A stretch of 5,658 nt of DNA from Candidatus Zhuqueibacterota bacterium 4572_119 (GTDB lineage Bacteria > Zhuqueibacterota > Zhuqueibacteria > Thermofontimicrobiales > Thermofontimicrobiaceae): the NCBI GenBank assembly GCA_002084535.1, contig NBLI01000134.1, forward strand, positions 1 to 5,658, written 5' to 3'. The number at the start of each line of letters is the position of its first letter. The stretch's first letter is position 1. Made by a program: the position numbers and the translations under genes. Shown one piece after another: positions 1 to 5,583 of this stretch. The notes beneath the pieces were generated by a model, which was not told the origin of the DNA, did no database searches, and was given only the letters and a program-made list of their open reading frames with translations.

Positions 1-1
1 A

Positions 2-865
2 CAGACCATTGAGCTTTGTGAGGCGAACAATCAGCGTCCTTTATTAACGATGCGGGTGAATTGCCCTAAAATTGACCCGGTTAATTTTGAGAAAAAAATT
101 TCCTCTTTAAACCAAAACGTGGAAAAATCTCAATACAATGATTGCTTTTTTCGCACTCCCGATTTACCGGAGTTGACAGAATTTAGTTACTTTCAGGAAG
201 GGCATTTTTCCATCCAGGATGAGAGCGCCGGACTGCCATGCAAACTAATAGATCCAAAAGCTGGTGAAGTGGTGTTGGATTTGTGCGCGGCGCCCGGGGG
301 AAAGTCAGCCTACTTGTCAGAACTGAATGCGGGGAAAGCCATAATAATTTCAATTGATCAAAATTTCCCTCGGTTGAATTTAATCAGGAAAAATATCAAG
401 CGTTTGGGATTGAAAAATATCCATTTGATCCAGGCGGATGGTAGAAATTTTGCTGCTAAAAAAGCGGATAAGGTTTTAGTTGACGCGCCGTGTTCAGGTC
501 TGGGTGTTCTTGCTAAACGAGTTGATTTGCGCTGGAAAAGAACTCCCGCGCAAATTAACGAACTGACCAAAATCCAGTTTGAATTATTGCAAAACGCCGG
601 GAAACTTGTCAAGACCGGAGGCGTCGTTGTTTATTCCACCTGCACGATAGAGCCTGATGAGAACGAGAGAATTGTTGAAAAATTTCTTAAAAAGAATAAA
701 AATTTTAACATTGATCCTGCGACTCGATTTATATCGGAAACTTTTGTAACCGAAGAAGGATTTGCCCGGACATTTCCCCATAAACATGGAATGGACGGTT
801 CGTTCGCGGCACGATTGATAAAAAAAAGTGAGATTTTAAAAAAAAATATTAAGGTTAATCCATGA
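2..865 (+). CDS. rsmB: 16S rRNA (cytosine-C5) methyltransferase RsmB, 5'-truncated by window edge
   Basis: RsmB (Sun/Fmu) uses S-adenosylmethionine to methylate C5 of a cytosine (C967 in E. coli) in 16S rRNA. The frame is open from base 2, and 287 residues are visible. The family is usually about 430-450 residues, so the N-terminal NusB-like RNA-binding domain lies outside the window. The first visible residues contain NNQRP followed by LLTMRVN, which is typical of the family just before the catalytic domain, so the internal ATG at 50 is not the true start. The SAM-binding motif LDLCAAPGGKSAYL is at about 278-319. DAPCSGLG (PC-motif Cys, codon 491-493) and VYSTCTIEPDENE (TC-motif nucleophile Cys, codon 641-643) are both intact. 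The usual C-terminal FPHKHGMDGSFAARL is present, so the 3' end is complete. The stop overlaps the next start (ATGA, 862-865), indicating an operon. The conserved NNQRP and C-terminal pattern favours RsmB over RsmF-type paralogues. Confidence 0.95.
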   Translation, partial: QTIELCEANNQRPLLTMRVNCPKIDPVNFEKKISSLNQNVEKSQYNDCFFRTPDLPELTEFSYFQEGHFSIQDESAGLPCKLIDPKAGEVVLDLCAAPGGKSAYLSELNAGKAIIISIDQNFPRLNLIRKNIKRLGLKNIHLIQADGRNFAAKKADKVLVDAPCSGLGVLAKRVDLRWKRTPAQINELTKIQFELLQNAGKLVKTGGVVVYSTCTIEPDENERIVEKFLKKNKNFNIDPATRFISETFVTEEGFARTFPHKHGMDGSFAARLIKKSEILKKNIKVNP

Positions 866-1632
866 GCCAAATTAAAAGAATTACAAAATTATTTCGCTAC
901 ATGCTATACCTGCTTGTTTTTATGTTGATCATGTACCTGCTGACTGATTTGGTAATTATGCCAGTTTATACAAGACACGGGCAGGAAATTGAAGTTCCCG
1001 ATTTAACCAGCGAGTTTTATGAAGACGCCAGGGATAGACTAAAACAGTTGGGATTGCAAATTGTTGAGCAGTCAAAAAGATATGATACAACCGGTGAGTT
1101 TCCAATTGGGGTTGTGATGAGCCAAAATCCTCTGCCTTTATCCAAAGTTAAAAAAGGACGCCGCATATATGTGATTGTTAGTAAAGGTGAAGCGAAAATC
1201 GAAATGCCGCAACTGACACACAGGTCAGAGAGAAACGCGATTTTTATGTTGGAAAAGCTGGGGCTTGAACCGGGTGAGATAACTTACCAGCATTCGGATA
1301 TATTTCATGAGGGCGAAATATCAGGACAGAGTATTGAACCAGGAACGGAAATAAAACCGGGCTTCGCGGTAGATTTAACAGTCAGCTTGGGACTTTATCC
1401 CGACAAATTTGTCGTGCCGGATTTGATTGGACGAAATTTAAAGGATGCCAGGAAAATAATTTTACAATCTGGCTTAACTCTCGGGCACGTGAGTTTCCAA
1501 TTGGAACTGGACTTGCTCCCGGAGACAGTAATTTATCAAACACCCGAAGCAAGCCTGGAAGTGGTTCAGGGAGACACAATTCATTTACTGGTCAGTAAGC
1601 TGCCAGAAGAAAAAAAGGAAGAAATTCAATGA
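862..1632 (+). CDS. Membrane-anchored protein with three PASTA domains, no kinase domain
   Basis: The protein has 256 residues. A short basic N-terminus (KRITKLFR) precedes one hydrophobic segment at about 13-34, which fits a signal anchor that places the rest outside the cytoplasm. Three PASTA repeats follow, at about 43-109, 113-177 and 183-246. Each begins with a VPDL/MPQL-type motif, has an alpha-helical stretch ending in a GL pair, and closes with VSKG/VSLG/VSK. PASTA domains bind muropeptides or peptidoglycan-related ligands in PrkC/PknB kinases and in some penicillin-binding proteins. Neither a Ser/Thr kinase nor a transpeptidase domain is present, so the likely role is cell-wall binding or sensing; that role is inferred. 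An AAGG at 851-854 lies 7 nt before the ATG. The start overlaps the rsmB stop and the stop overlaps the rpe start, so expression is probably coupled to both. In many Firmicutes the PASTA kinase gene lies between rsmB and rpe, which makes the position notable. The C-terminus is acidic and lysine-rich (EEKKEEIQ). Confidence 0.88.
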   Translation: MSQIKRITKLFRYMLYLLVFMLIMYLLTDLVIMPVYTRHGQEIEVPDLTSEFYEDARDRLKQLGLQIVEQSKRYDTTGEFPIGVVMSQNPLPLSKVKKGRRIYVIVSKGEAKIEMPQLTHRSERNAIFMLEKLGLEPGEITYQHSDIFHEGEISGQSIEPGTEIKPGFAVDLTVSLGLYPDKFVVPDLIGRNLKDARKIILQSGLTLGHVSFQLELDLLPETVIYQTPEASLEVVQGDTIHLLVSKLPEEKKEEIQ

Positions 1633-2288
1633 TCCAAATCGCGCCATCAATATTAGCGGCTGATTTTATGAATCTCAAGCGACAATTAAGTGAGGTCGAG
1701 AAAGCGGGAATTCAATGGCTGCATCTTGATATTATGGATGGTCATTTTGTCCCGAATTTGACATTTGGACCGGGTTTTGTCAGGCAACTTAGGGATAACA
1801 CCAGGTTCTTCCTGGATGTTCATTTGATGGTTGAAGAACCTGATTTTATTATACCCCAATTCATAAAAGCCGGAGCGGATTTGGTTACTGTTCATGTGGA
1901 AGCGATTAAACATTTGCACCGTAGTATTCAACTAATAAAATCTCTTGGAGCAAAGGCAGGTGTTTCACTAAATCCCGCAACCCCGGTTTCATTGATTGAG
2001 CCGATTATTTCCGATGTTGATTTGGTACTGGTAATGAGCGTGAATCCGGGATATGGCGGTCAATCTTTTATTCCCGCTGTATTAAAAAAAATATCAAAAA
2101 TTGGTGAAATGATAAACGAGGAGAAACGCGAAGTATTCCTGGAAGTTGATGGCGGGATCAATGCTGACACAGCGAAATTGGTTGTTGAAGCTGGTGCTGA
2201 CGTGCTCGTTGCGGGTACGGCGATTTTTCAGCAATCAAGTATCCCAAAGGCGATTTTGAGAATCCAGGATAATGTAAAGACTTATTAA
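1629..2288 (+). CDS. rpe: Ribulose-phosphate 3-epimerase
   Basis: Rpe interconverts D-ribulose 5-phosphate and D-xylulose 5-phosphate in the cytoplasmic pentose phosphate pathway, using a metal-dependent TIM barrel. The 219-residue length is normal for the family. Visible motifs in order are APSILAADF (5-13), LHLDIMDGHFVPNLTFGP (31-48), DVHLMVEEP (63-71), VMSVNPGYGGQSF (135-147), EVDGGI (172-177) and AGTAIF (195-200). The expected metal and acid-base residues are His32, Asp34, His65 and Asp174. The phosphate-binding loops GYGGQS and VDGGI are intact. The ATG start sits in an ATGA overlap with the PASTA gene and has an AAGGA at 1615-1619, 9 nt upstream. It is the last gene of the rsmB operon, because a promoter begins just after it. 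I see no strong intrinsic terminator in the short AT-rich stretch that follows, so some read-through is possible. Confidence 0.97.
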   Translation: MIQIAPSILAADFMNLKRQLSEVEKAGIQWLHLDIMDGHFVPNLTFGPGFVRQLRDNTRFFLDVHLMVEEPDFIIPQFIKAGADLVTVHVEAIKHLHRSIQLIKSLGAKAGVSLNPATPVSLIEPIISDVDLVLVMSVNPGYGGQSFIPAVLKKISKIGEMINEEKREVFLEVDGGINADTAKLVVEAGADVLVAGTAIFQQSSIPKAILRIQDNVKTY

Positions 2289-2308
2289 TTAAATTCGTAA
2301 AAATTGAC

Positions 2309-2337
2309 TTGACAAAATGATAGCAATTTTCTATATT
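2309..2337 (+). promoter_or_regulatory. Sigma70-type promoter for the cold-shock-domain gene
   Basis: A perfect -35 box TTGACA (2309-2314) is separated by 17 bp from TATATT (2332-2337), which matches 5 of 6 bases of the -10 consensus. The expected transcription start is at about 2344, giving an untranslated leader of about 60 nt before the ATG at 2406. An overlapping second -35-like TTGACT lies at 2304-2309. This is the best promoter match I found in the window, and it starts a new unit after rpe. If the cell uses a divergent primary sigma factor (as Bacteroidetes do), the match would mean less. Confidence 0.7.
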
Positions 2338-2389
2338 AAAGATGGATTTGAGATTGAGTTTAGTGATGTAAGCTGTTTTAAAAAGCTTT

Positions 2390-2394
2390 GGAGG
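2390..2394 (+). promoter_or_regulatory. Ribosome binding site that fixes the start of the cold-shock-domain gene
   Basis: GGAGG lies 11 nt before the ATG at 2406. An in-frame TTG at 2388 would extend the protein by six residues, but it overlaps this site and so cannot use it; it also adds residues before the conserved start of the cold-shock fold. A short inverted repeat AAGCT (2370-2374) / AGCTT (2384-2388) with a 9-nt loop ends one base before GGAGG. It could partly limit access to the site, but the stem is only 5 bp. Confidence 0.65.
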
Positions 2395-2405
2395 TCAAAC
2401 ATCTT

Positions 2406-2624
2406 ATGCGACGTGGTGTTGTGAAGTGGTTCGACGAGGTCAAGGGGTATGGCTATCTCGAAAGCGAGAGTGGCGAAGAAATTTTTGTTCATTTTTCAAA
2501 TATAGAACATGATAAAAGATTTAAAACATTGGTGCCAGGTGCTGTTGTTGAATATGAAGCAATAATCGGAGAGATGGGACTTAAAGCAATTTATGTGAAA
2601 GAGCTCGATCAATCTGTGGGGTGA
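2406..2624 (+). CDS. Cold-shock-domain (CspA-like) nucleic-acid-binding protein
   Basis: The 72-residue length is close to the usual 65-70 for CspA-type proteins. These form a five-stranded OB-fold barrel that binds single-stranded RNA or DNA and can act as an RNA chaperone. The N-terminus GVVKWFDEVKGYGYL matches the family pattern (KWF followed by the RNP1-like KGYGYL; the commoner form is KGFGFI). The RNP2-like IFVHFSNI follows, and the closing strands run through PGAVVEYEAI. The loop NIEHDKRFKTLVPG replaces the usual sequence between strands 3 and 4. The end is KAIYVKELDQ where classical family members have an AVNV-like strand. The start at ATG 2406 is chosen because of the GGAGG upstream and because the conserved fold begins at residue 3. 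The gene has its own promoter (2309-2337) and a roughly 60-nt leader. It is probably co-transcribed with the unknown gene that follows. Confidence 0.9.
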   Translation: MRRGVVKWFDEVKGYGYLESESGEEIFVHFSNIEHDKRFKTLVPGAVVEYEAIIGEMGLKAIYVKELDQSVG

Positions 2625-2713
2625 TAAAGACAGCCATTAGACTTGGAGAACTGTATTTTTTTGTGTATGAGAATACTTATAACTCGCGCAATTTTAATAT
2701 AATTGAGGAAGGC

Positions 2714-3154
2714 ATGAAAAAGGTTTTCACAGAAAAAGTAATACGCGAAATCGCAGGGACATTAAAGTGTGATTGGAAATATAAAGGTAATAATTATCGC
2801 CTGACGCTTGTGGATTCAGCAGAGACGCGGAAACTCGCGCTGGAAATATACCCGGATATTAAAATCGGTAATAAAGTTGGCACAGTCATTTCCGTGCTCA
2901 CAGAAAATACACATCTCCAGCTTCATTTTTGCACCGGTTATGTTGTCAGTGAAATGTTGCGGGAAGTAACTTTTTACAGTGAAGAAAATGAAAAAGTTTG
3001 TGGAATCACTGTTGAGCATGACGCTGGTTGTTCCATGTATTCGAATGTGGACAGGTCGGTTTTGTCAGGCGATTTTTCAAATTTGGGACCGGAAGTGATG
3101 CTGAGTGGGATTGCGCTGTCGTTAACAGAACATATATTGAATCCATCCGCTTAA
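2714..3154 (+). CDS. Uncharacterised protein of 146 residues
   Basis: I do not recognise this protein. The preferred start is ATG 2714, because GAGG at 2705-2708 lies 5 nt upstream. The frame also extends back to a GTG at 2621 that overlaps the cold-shock gene stop (GTGA). That GTG lacks a Shine-Dalgarno sequence, so the 31 extra residues are probably leader, but they cannot be excluded. The sequence has no signal peptide or membrane segment and looks like a soluble, mixed alpha/beta protein. A basic N-terminal part (MKKVFTEKVIREIAGTLKCDWKYKG) is followed by several predicted strands and a C-terminal helix (EVMLSGIALSLTEHIL). Cys are at 19, 73, 96 and 106, with His at 67, 71, 102 and 140. EHDAGC (101-106) sits in a conserved-looking stretch, but no known metal motif is formed. 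It lies 89 nt after the cold-shock gene on the same strand with no strong promoter between, so co-transcription is likely. Gene reality is supported by the RBS, the length and the non-repetitive composition. Confidence 0.72.
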   Translation: MKKVFTEKVIREIAGTLKCDWKYKGNNYRLTLVDSAETRKLALEIYPDIKIGNKVGTVISVLTENTHLQLHFCTGYVVSEMLREVTFYSEENEKVCGITVEHDAGCSMYSNVDRSVLSGDFSNLGPEVMLSGIALSLTEHILNPSA

Positions 3155-3391
3155 TCATGAATTGAATTTAGAATTAGAAAAACAATATATTTTTCAATAT
3201 ATATCGTGATACAGGTAATATTATTATAGATTACGCTGGTGAAATTCTTTATTCTCATCGCCCGATGAATTTGGCAAATCAGCTAAATCATGAAATATTG
3301 AAATTCCTTTTCATTGTCTGATAGATTAACACGCTTTTTTTTTGTCGGTAAAGATTGCTTAACCACTTCCAAATAGCTGCTCGATTTGTTT
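3155..3391 (+). other. AT-rich gap of 237 bp before xerD; no convincing gene
   Basis: The gap holds a tandem-like pair of CAATATAT (3183-3190 and 3195-3202) and a weak AT-only hairpin (GAAAAA 3177-3182 with TTTTTC 3190-3195). A T9 tract lies at 3335-3343 without a GC-rich stem before it, so it is not a classical terminator. An imperfect stem-loop GGTAAAG / CTTAACC (3347-3353 / 3358-3364) lies 27 bp before xerD. A stop-to-stop reading frame at 3178-3318 gives 46 sense codons, but its only ATG (3265) would give 18 residues with no RBS. Confidence 0.5.
3298..3327 (+). promoter_or_regulatory. Weak promoter candidate for xerD
   Basis: TTGAAA (3298-3303; 5 of 6 to the -35 consensus) and TAGATT (3322-3327; 4 of 6 to the -10 consensus) are separated by 18 bp. 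Transcription would start near 3334, leaving a leader of about 58 nt. In DNA this AT-rich such matches occur by chance. The only other support is the position between two genes and the lack of a better candidate close to xerD. Confidence 0.3.
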
Positions 3392-4303
3392 ATGGAAAAC
3401 CATATTGAAGATTTCCTGAACTTTCTTATTGTTGAAAGAAATCTTGCGCAAAATACCATTGAAGCCTACACATCTGATTTGATCAAGTATGTTGATTTTT
3501 TGCTTTACAAAAAAATAGAAAAGGTTGAAAAAATTGAACCAGCTGATCTCATTGTTTATTTGACGGAACTGCATCGCCAGGGAATGTCAGCTTTGACAAT
3601 TTCCAGGAATCTGTCAGCGATCCGCATGTTTCATCGTTTTTTGTTAAGCGAAGGAATAACAACGGAAAATCCCTCGGAAAATATTGATTCACCAAAACTG
3701 GCGCGAAAATTACCTGGGGTGATTGACCAGTTTGAGATGGACAATCTGATTGAACAACCGGATTTGGACACAGTTTTAGGCGTCAGGGACAGGGCTTTGC
3801 TGGAAACCGCTTACGCGACCGGCGTTCGGGTTTCAGAGTTACTTTCTCTTAAATTGGATAATTTGATGTTTGATGAACAGTTGGTGCGGGTTTTGGGAAA
3901 AGGATCGAAAGTCCGACTGATACCGATTGGTGAACAGGCGATTGATTACATTGAGAAATATTTGAATGAAAGCCGTCCTTTGCTGATGAAGACGCTGGGC
4001 GAATCAAGTTTTTTATTTTTAAACAACCGTGGCAAACCTTTGAGCCGGATGGGATTTTGGAAGATTTTGAGGAAATATTGTTTGCAGGCAAATATTAAAA
4101 AAACTGTTTCACCGCACACAATCAGGCATTCATTTGCCACTCATTTGATCGAGGGAGGCGCTGATTTGAGGGCGGTACAGGAAATGCTTGGGCATGTAAA
4201 TATTTCAACAACTCAAATTTATACGCATTTGGATCGTGAATATTTGAAAGAAGTTCACCGGACTTTTCATCCACGGGAAAAAGAGTACTTTGGGAAAAAA
4301 TGA
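3392..4303 (+). CDS. xerD: Tyrosine recombinase XerD (chromosome dimer resolution)
   Basis: The 303-residue tyrosine recombinase is close to E. coli XerD (298). XerD works with XerC at the dif site, under FtsK control, to resolve chromosome dimers before cell division. The N-terminal SAM-like core-binding domain spans about 1-90 (IEDFLNFLIVERNLAQNTIEAY) and the catalytic domain about 108-295. The catalytic set is complete: Arg146 (ATGVRVSEL), Lys170 (GKGSKVRLIPIG), His242 and Arg245 (PHTIRHSFATHL), His268 (LGHVNISTTQ) and nucleophile Tyr277 (IYTHLD). All are offset by two from the E. coli XerD positions as I recall them. The C-terminus YLKEVHRTFHPRE is more XerD-like than XerC-like, but without a second Xer protein here the paralogue call is moderate. 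The start is ATG 3392; an in-frame TTG at 3386 would add two residues. No Shine-Dalgarno is visible, unlike neighbouring genes. The position among housekeeping genes, and the absence of att-like repeats or phage genes, argue against a mobile-element integrase. Confidence 0.9.
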   Translation: MENHIEDFLNFLIVERNLAQNTIEAYTSDLIKYVDFLLYKKIEKVEKIEPADLIVYLTELHRQGMSALTISRNLSAIRMFHRFLLSEGITTENPSENIDSPKLARKLPGVIDQFEMDNLIEQPDLDTVLGVRDRALLETAYATGVRVSELLSLKLDNLMFDEQLVRVLGKGSKVRLIPIGEQAIDYIEKYLNESRPLLMKTLGESSFLFLNNRGKPLSRMGFWKILRKYCLQANIKKTVSPHTIRHSFATHLIEGGADLRAVQEMLGHVNISTTQIYTHLDREYLKEVHRTFHPREKEYFGKK

Positions 4304-4397
4304 CATTCAGGAGTGCTACCGAAAAAAAAAGAAAAATATGCCTGGGAAATTTAATTCCGTTTTGAGTTTAAGAAGTAAACAATAATAAGGAGTCAAA
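4304..4397 (+). other. 94-bp spacer between xerD and birA
   Basis: The spacer contains an A9 tract near 4322-4330 and a small inverted repeat, GGAA and TTCC around ATTTAA (4345-4358), with a 4-bp stem too weak to call a terminator. No promoter with acceptable spacing was found; TTGAGT at 4362-4367 has no -10 partner clear of the ribosome site. birA may be transcribed together with xerD or from an unrecognised promoter. Confidence 0.45.
4387..4392 (+). promoter_or_regulatory. Ribosome binding site supporting the TTG start of birA
   Basis: AAGGAG ends 5 nt before the TTG at 4398, which is ideal spacing. The first in-frame ATG downstream encodes residue 44, inside the conserved catalytic domain. 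The TTG start is therefore well supported. Confidence 0.8.
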
Positions 4398-5201
4398 TTG
4401 AGTTACGGGATCAGGTATGACCTGCTGTCTGAAGATCGAATTAAATCAGTGCTGAAATCCAGATTTATACCGCAGAAAGTTTACGCGTTTTGGAGTATTG
4501 GCACAACAAATGATTTCGCTTACCGGATGGCTCAACAGGGCGATGGTGACGGGACCCTGGTAATCGCAGAAAAGCAGGAGAGAGGGCGGGGCAGAAAATC
4601 GCGGACATGGGATTCTCCATTTTTAAGAGGATTATGGTTCTCCCTGATTTTAAGACCTGATTTGCCTTCAGCAAAAGCGGGTTTGATACCTTACCTGGCA
4701 GGCGTTTCAGTTTCGGAGGCTGTGGAATCCATGCTGAATATTCAGCCTGACATGAAATGGCCCAATGATTTATTAATTAACAATAAAAAATTCTGTGGCA
4801 TCTTGTCAGAGGTTGATTTTAATAATGGTAAAGTTAACTTTATTGTGTTGGGGATTGGCATTAATGTAAATCAACTTGCGAGTGAATGGCCAAAAGATAT
4901 CGTGAAGACAGCAACTTCTTTGCGGCTGGCAACAGAAAAGAAAATAGACCGGGCGGAATTATTGGCTGAAATATTGTTGAAGCTGGAAGAGAACTATGAA
5001 CATGCTAAAATAGACGGATTTGAAGGAATTTTAAGAAAGTGGAAGAAGCGGTGTTCAAAGGTTCGGAAAGAGATTGTCATTCAACAGGAAAATCAAAGAT
5101 TTCAGGGCAAGTTTGTTAATATTGATGAAGACGGATGTTTGTTATTAAAATATGAAAATGGGGAAATTAAAAAAATATTTGCCGGGGATATTTTGTATTA
5201 G
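4398..5201 (+). CDS. birA: Biotin--[acetyl-CoA-carboxylase] ligase, monofunctional
   Basis: The ligase makes biotinyl-5'-AMP from biotin and ATP, then transfers biotin to a lysine of biotin carboxyl carrier proteins, so it serves fatty acid synthesis and other carboxylases. It has 267 residues. The short N-terminal linker (YDLLSEDRIKSVL) resembles the segment that follows the winged-helix domain in bifunctional BirA, but the winged helix itself is absent. This is a class I type enzyme that should not repress a biotin operon by itself. Motifs are SIGTTND (33-39, usual form DSTN), the adenylate/biotin loop GRGRKSRTW (63-71), KWPND with the catalytic Lys120, CGILSE (133-138) and GIGINVN (152-158). 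A C-terminal SH3-like domain spans about 218-267 and ends near GDI. In the biotin loop the common GRGRRGR reads GRGRKSR, with Ser in place of the second Gly of that pattern; this is a mild deviation. Sixteen bases separate it from coaX, so the two are probably one operon. Confidence 0.93.
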   Translation: MSYGIRYDLLSEDRIKSVLKSRFIPQKVYAFWSIGTTNDFAYRMAQQGDGDGTLVIAEKQERGRGRKSRTWDSPFLRGLWFSLILRPDLPSAKAGLIPYLAGVSVSEAVESMLNIQPDMKWPNDLLINNKKFCGILSEVDFNNGKVNFIVLGIGINVNQLASEWPKDIVKTATSLRLATEKKIDRAELLAEILLKLEENYEHAKIDGFEGILRKWKKRCSKVRKEIVIQQENQRFQGKFVNIDEDGCLLLKYENGEIKKIFAGDILY

Positions 5202-5217
5202 AAAAAAGGATTAAAGA

Positions 5218-5583
5218 ATGTTAATGATCTCGATAGATATTGGTAACACAAATGTTGTCATCGGAATTTATAAAAATAACAAGCTAATCGCTCATTGGCG
5301 TTTATCCAGCAAAGCAGCCCGAACATCTGATGAATATTGGATTTTGCTAAGATCTTTAATGAATATAAATAAAATTGAAGCGGAAAATTTTAGCGGCGCG
5401 ATTATTTCCTCTGTAGTACCTGATTTGACCATGGATTTTGTTCAGATCGTGGAAAAGTATTTTAAAATAGACCCGGTAGTTGTTGATAGCAAACTGGAAT
5501 TGGATTTAAAACTTGTCGTTGACAATCCGGAATCAGTGGGAGCGGACCGGATTTGCAATGTCGTTGCCGGATTTAAAAAATAT
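5218..5583 (+). CDS. coaX: Type III pantothenate kinase CoaX, N-terminal part only; frame leaves the family at about codon 121-122
   Basis: CoaX phosphorylates pantothenate with ATP, the first step of coenzyme A synthesis, in an acetate/sugar-kinase-like fold; the family is usually about 250-260 residues. The start ATG 5218 has AAGGA at 5206-5210, 7 nt upstream; a second ATG at 5224 is possible. Visible motifs are the phosphate-binding IDIGNTNVVIGIY (5-17), the ISSVVPDLT segment (63-71) and DNPESVGADRICNVVAGF (102-119), which carries the pantothenate-site and catalytic Asp/Arg (GADR, 108-111). After KKY (120-122) the expected glycine-rich turn and the following DFGTATT-type motif are missing. 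The frame continues open to the window edge but with unrelated residues. The part shown is therefore a 5' fragment of coaX, probably joined artificially to other DNA. It forms a cofactor operon with birA; these two functions are adjacent or fused in several bacteria. Confidence 0.88.

Noticed and set aside
50..52. ATG as the start of a short 271-residue methyltransferase
   Set aside because: The frame is open upstream to base 2 and encodes family-typical residues (NNQRP), so the gene simply starts outside the window.
358..612. Minus-strand open frames inside rsmB, rpe, xerD and birA
   Set aside because: They lie opposite well-identified genes, have no ribosome sites or recognisable products, and are shadows of the coding strand.
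2388..2390. TTG start for the cold-shock-domain protein
   Set aside because: It overlaps the GGAGG ribosome site and adds residues ahead of the conserved fold; ATG 2406 fits better.
2655..2683. Internal promoter for the unknown gene (TATAAC at 2678-2683)
   Set aside because: The -35 region is only a T-rich run with no TTGACA-like box, so a chance match in AT-rich DNA is more likely.
3162..3191. TTGAAT / TATATT promoter-like pair just after the unknown gene
   Set aside because: The spacing is 18 bp but the pair is 200 bp from xerD, in very AT-rich sequence with no gene to drive; not enough support.
3335..3364. T9 tract plus nearby stem-loop as an intrinsic terminator
   Set aside because: On the + strand the stem lies after the T tract, and on the - strand the tract would be A-rich; neither order gives a terminator.
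3392..4303. Xer-like recombinase as a mark of an integrated element
   Set aside because: It has housekeeping XerD features and sits among core genes; no att repeats, tRNA target, or phage or transposon genes are visible.
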